Shown in pieces: positions 63,597-64,000 of a stretch of 64,000 nucleotides of DNA. Position numbers and translations under genes: made by a program. The stretch lies in NCBI RefSeq assembly GCF_014961315.1, contig NZ_CP063141.1, forward strand, positions 2,655,123 through 2,719,122, written 5' to 3'. Each line of letters begins with the position of its first letter. Positions within the stretch are counted from its first letter, which is position 1. The stretch is from Thermoflavifilum sp. (GTDB lineage: Bacteria; Bacteroidota; Bacteroidia; Chitinophagales; Chitinophagaceae). The notes beneath the pieces are model-generated. The model did no database searches and was not told the DNA's origin. It was given only the letters and a program-made list of their open reading frames with translations.

Positions 63597-64000
63597 TTAT
63601 CCGATGGAGTTTGATGTGCCGGTAAAGGTGGCCTGCCATACCGTATTCCAGTGGCGCTTACCCGACCATGATCGATGATGATGATGAAACCACGATCAAA
63701 AGCGGTATCTGAAAAGTTAGCCGCTGCTTTACTCACCCCTAAAGCATGGAGTATGCCCGGAATTTCTTCCGGTAAAGCAATCACCAGCAAACGTTTGCCA
63801 TAATCCTGATGTTCAGTCAGGCTATGTACCAACGATGCACCGCTGTCATCCCAGCGAAAATAGGCGGTATCAATATTTTTTGCAGTGCGTAACGAATCGG
63901 CCGTATGTTCACAACGCGCAAACGGATTGAAATAAATGCGCTGCACACCCGAATCCTGCAACCAGCGCATCAAATCTCCCGCACGCAAACGACCATACCA
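63593..64000 (-). CDS. histidine phosphatase superfamily protein, partial (5' end outside window)
   Basis: The frame stays open to the window edge, so only the C-terminal 135 residues are seen and the N-terminal RHG catalytic motif is missing. GRLRAGDLMRWL and IYFNPFARCEHTADSL fit the phosphoglycerate-mutase-like fold, where the second segment normally reads S-P-x-x-R-x-x-x-T-A. The later stretch with HGRVSATGIRYG is less typical. The assignment rests on these weak matches. It overlaps the mgtE stop by 4 bases in convergent orientation. Confidence 0.55.
   Translation of the reverse strand, partial: WYGRLRAGDLMRWLQDSGVQRIYFNPFARCEHTADSLRTAKNIDTAYFRWDDSGASLVHSLTEHQDYGKRLLVIALPEEIPGILHALGVSKAAANFSDTAFDRGFIIIIDHGRVSATGIRYGRPPLPAHQTPSDN

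Noticed and set aside
1-64000. tRNA, rRNA, CRISPR arrays, insertion sequences, integrases and att sites.
   Set aside because: None was recognised on reading the intergenic regions and the products. Gaps are short, and no transposase, recombinase or regularly spaced repeat was seen.

Overview
The window looks like a chromosome segment of a Bacteroidota bacterium, most likely the Chitinophagaceae side of the phylum. The reasons are a SusC/SusD outer-membrane pair, DUF4397 and DUF4382 lipoproteins, a long-form NusB in the order nusB-DUF1573-yajC-coaE, an arginine operon with an N-acetyl/N-succinylornithine-type carbamoyltransferase, a YpdA-type reductase, and repeated TAnnTTTG promoter elements with few Shine-Dalgarno sequences. 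Genes are packed tightly. I saw no tRNA, rRNA, CRISPR array, insertion sequence or prophage. The genus cannot be fixed from sequence alone.

Layout. 1-5,900: end of malate dehydrogenase, a heptosyltransferase-like GT9, an MFS transporter, a DedA protein, a sorbosone-dehydrogenase-like protein, Hsp20 and a rhamnose mutarotase. 6,000-11,200: a small membrane protein, the housekeeping operon nusB-DUF1573-yajC-coaE, and groES-groEL. 11,300-20,400: a maltodextrin cluster made of a disaccharide permease, a secreted GH13 amylase, beta-phosphoglucomutase, GH65 maltose phosphorylase, a glycogen branching enzyme and a DeoR regulator. 20,400-29,300: DUF4397 lipoprotein, SusD, SusC, a DUF4382 lipoprotein and a GH20 hexosaminidase. 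29,200-34,400: methyltransferase, DUF167, CcmE (CxxxY type), CcmF-like heme-handling protein, rhodanese-like lipoprotein and a DUF4294 protein. 34,400-42,100: fructose bisphosphatase, aspartate kinase, SprT-like protein, TrmN6, copper nitrite reductase, HIT protein, and the NAD salvage pair pncB-pncA. 42,200-52,600: CPA2 antiporter, ClpS, aldo/keto reductase, L,D-transpeptidase, subtilase, a lipid-linked sugar transfer trio, and one isolated small-protein transcript. 52,579-59,990: the seven-gene arginine operon on the minus strand with a long leader. 60,000-64,000: frameshifted ypdA, phosphoesterase, SET protein, mgtE, and a partial histidine phosphatase.

The most striking element is the leader of the arginine operon (59,664-59,950). 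It contains a promoter, then a 35-codon open frame beginning with TTG. Nine of its codons are Arg, and its last seven residues are R-P-R-R-P-R-R. Its stop codon forms the base of a 9-bp stem that can extend into an H-type pseudoknot. The leader's initiation region is nearly a copy of the one at the first structural gene (15 of 16 bases). Together this has the form of a ribosome-sensed arginine attenuator; I know of no described case for this operon in this phylum.

A second regulatory signal is a tandem pair of CRP/FNR-type palindromes between the divergent copper nitrite reductase and HIT genes. Other points of interest are Ser90 in the carbamoyltransferase, which points to succinylated intermediates, the Cys-type heme-binding motif in CcmE, and a single-base frameshift in ypdA.
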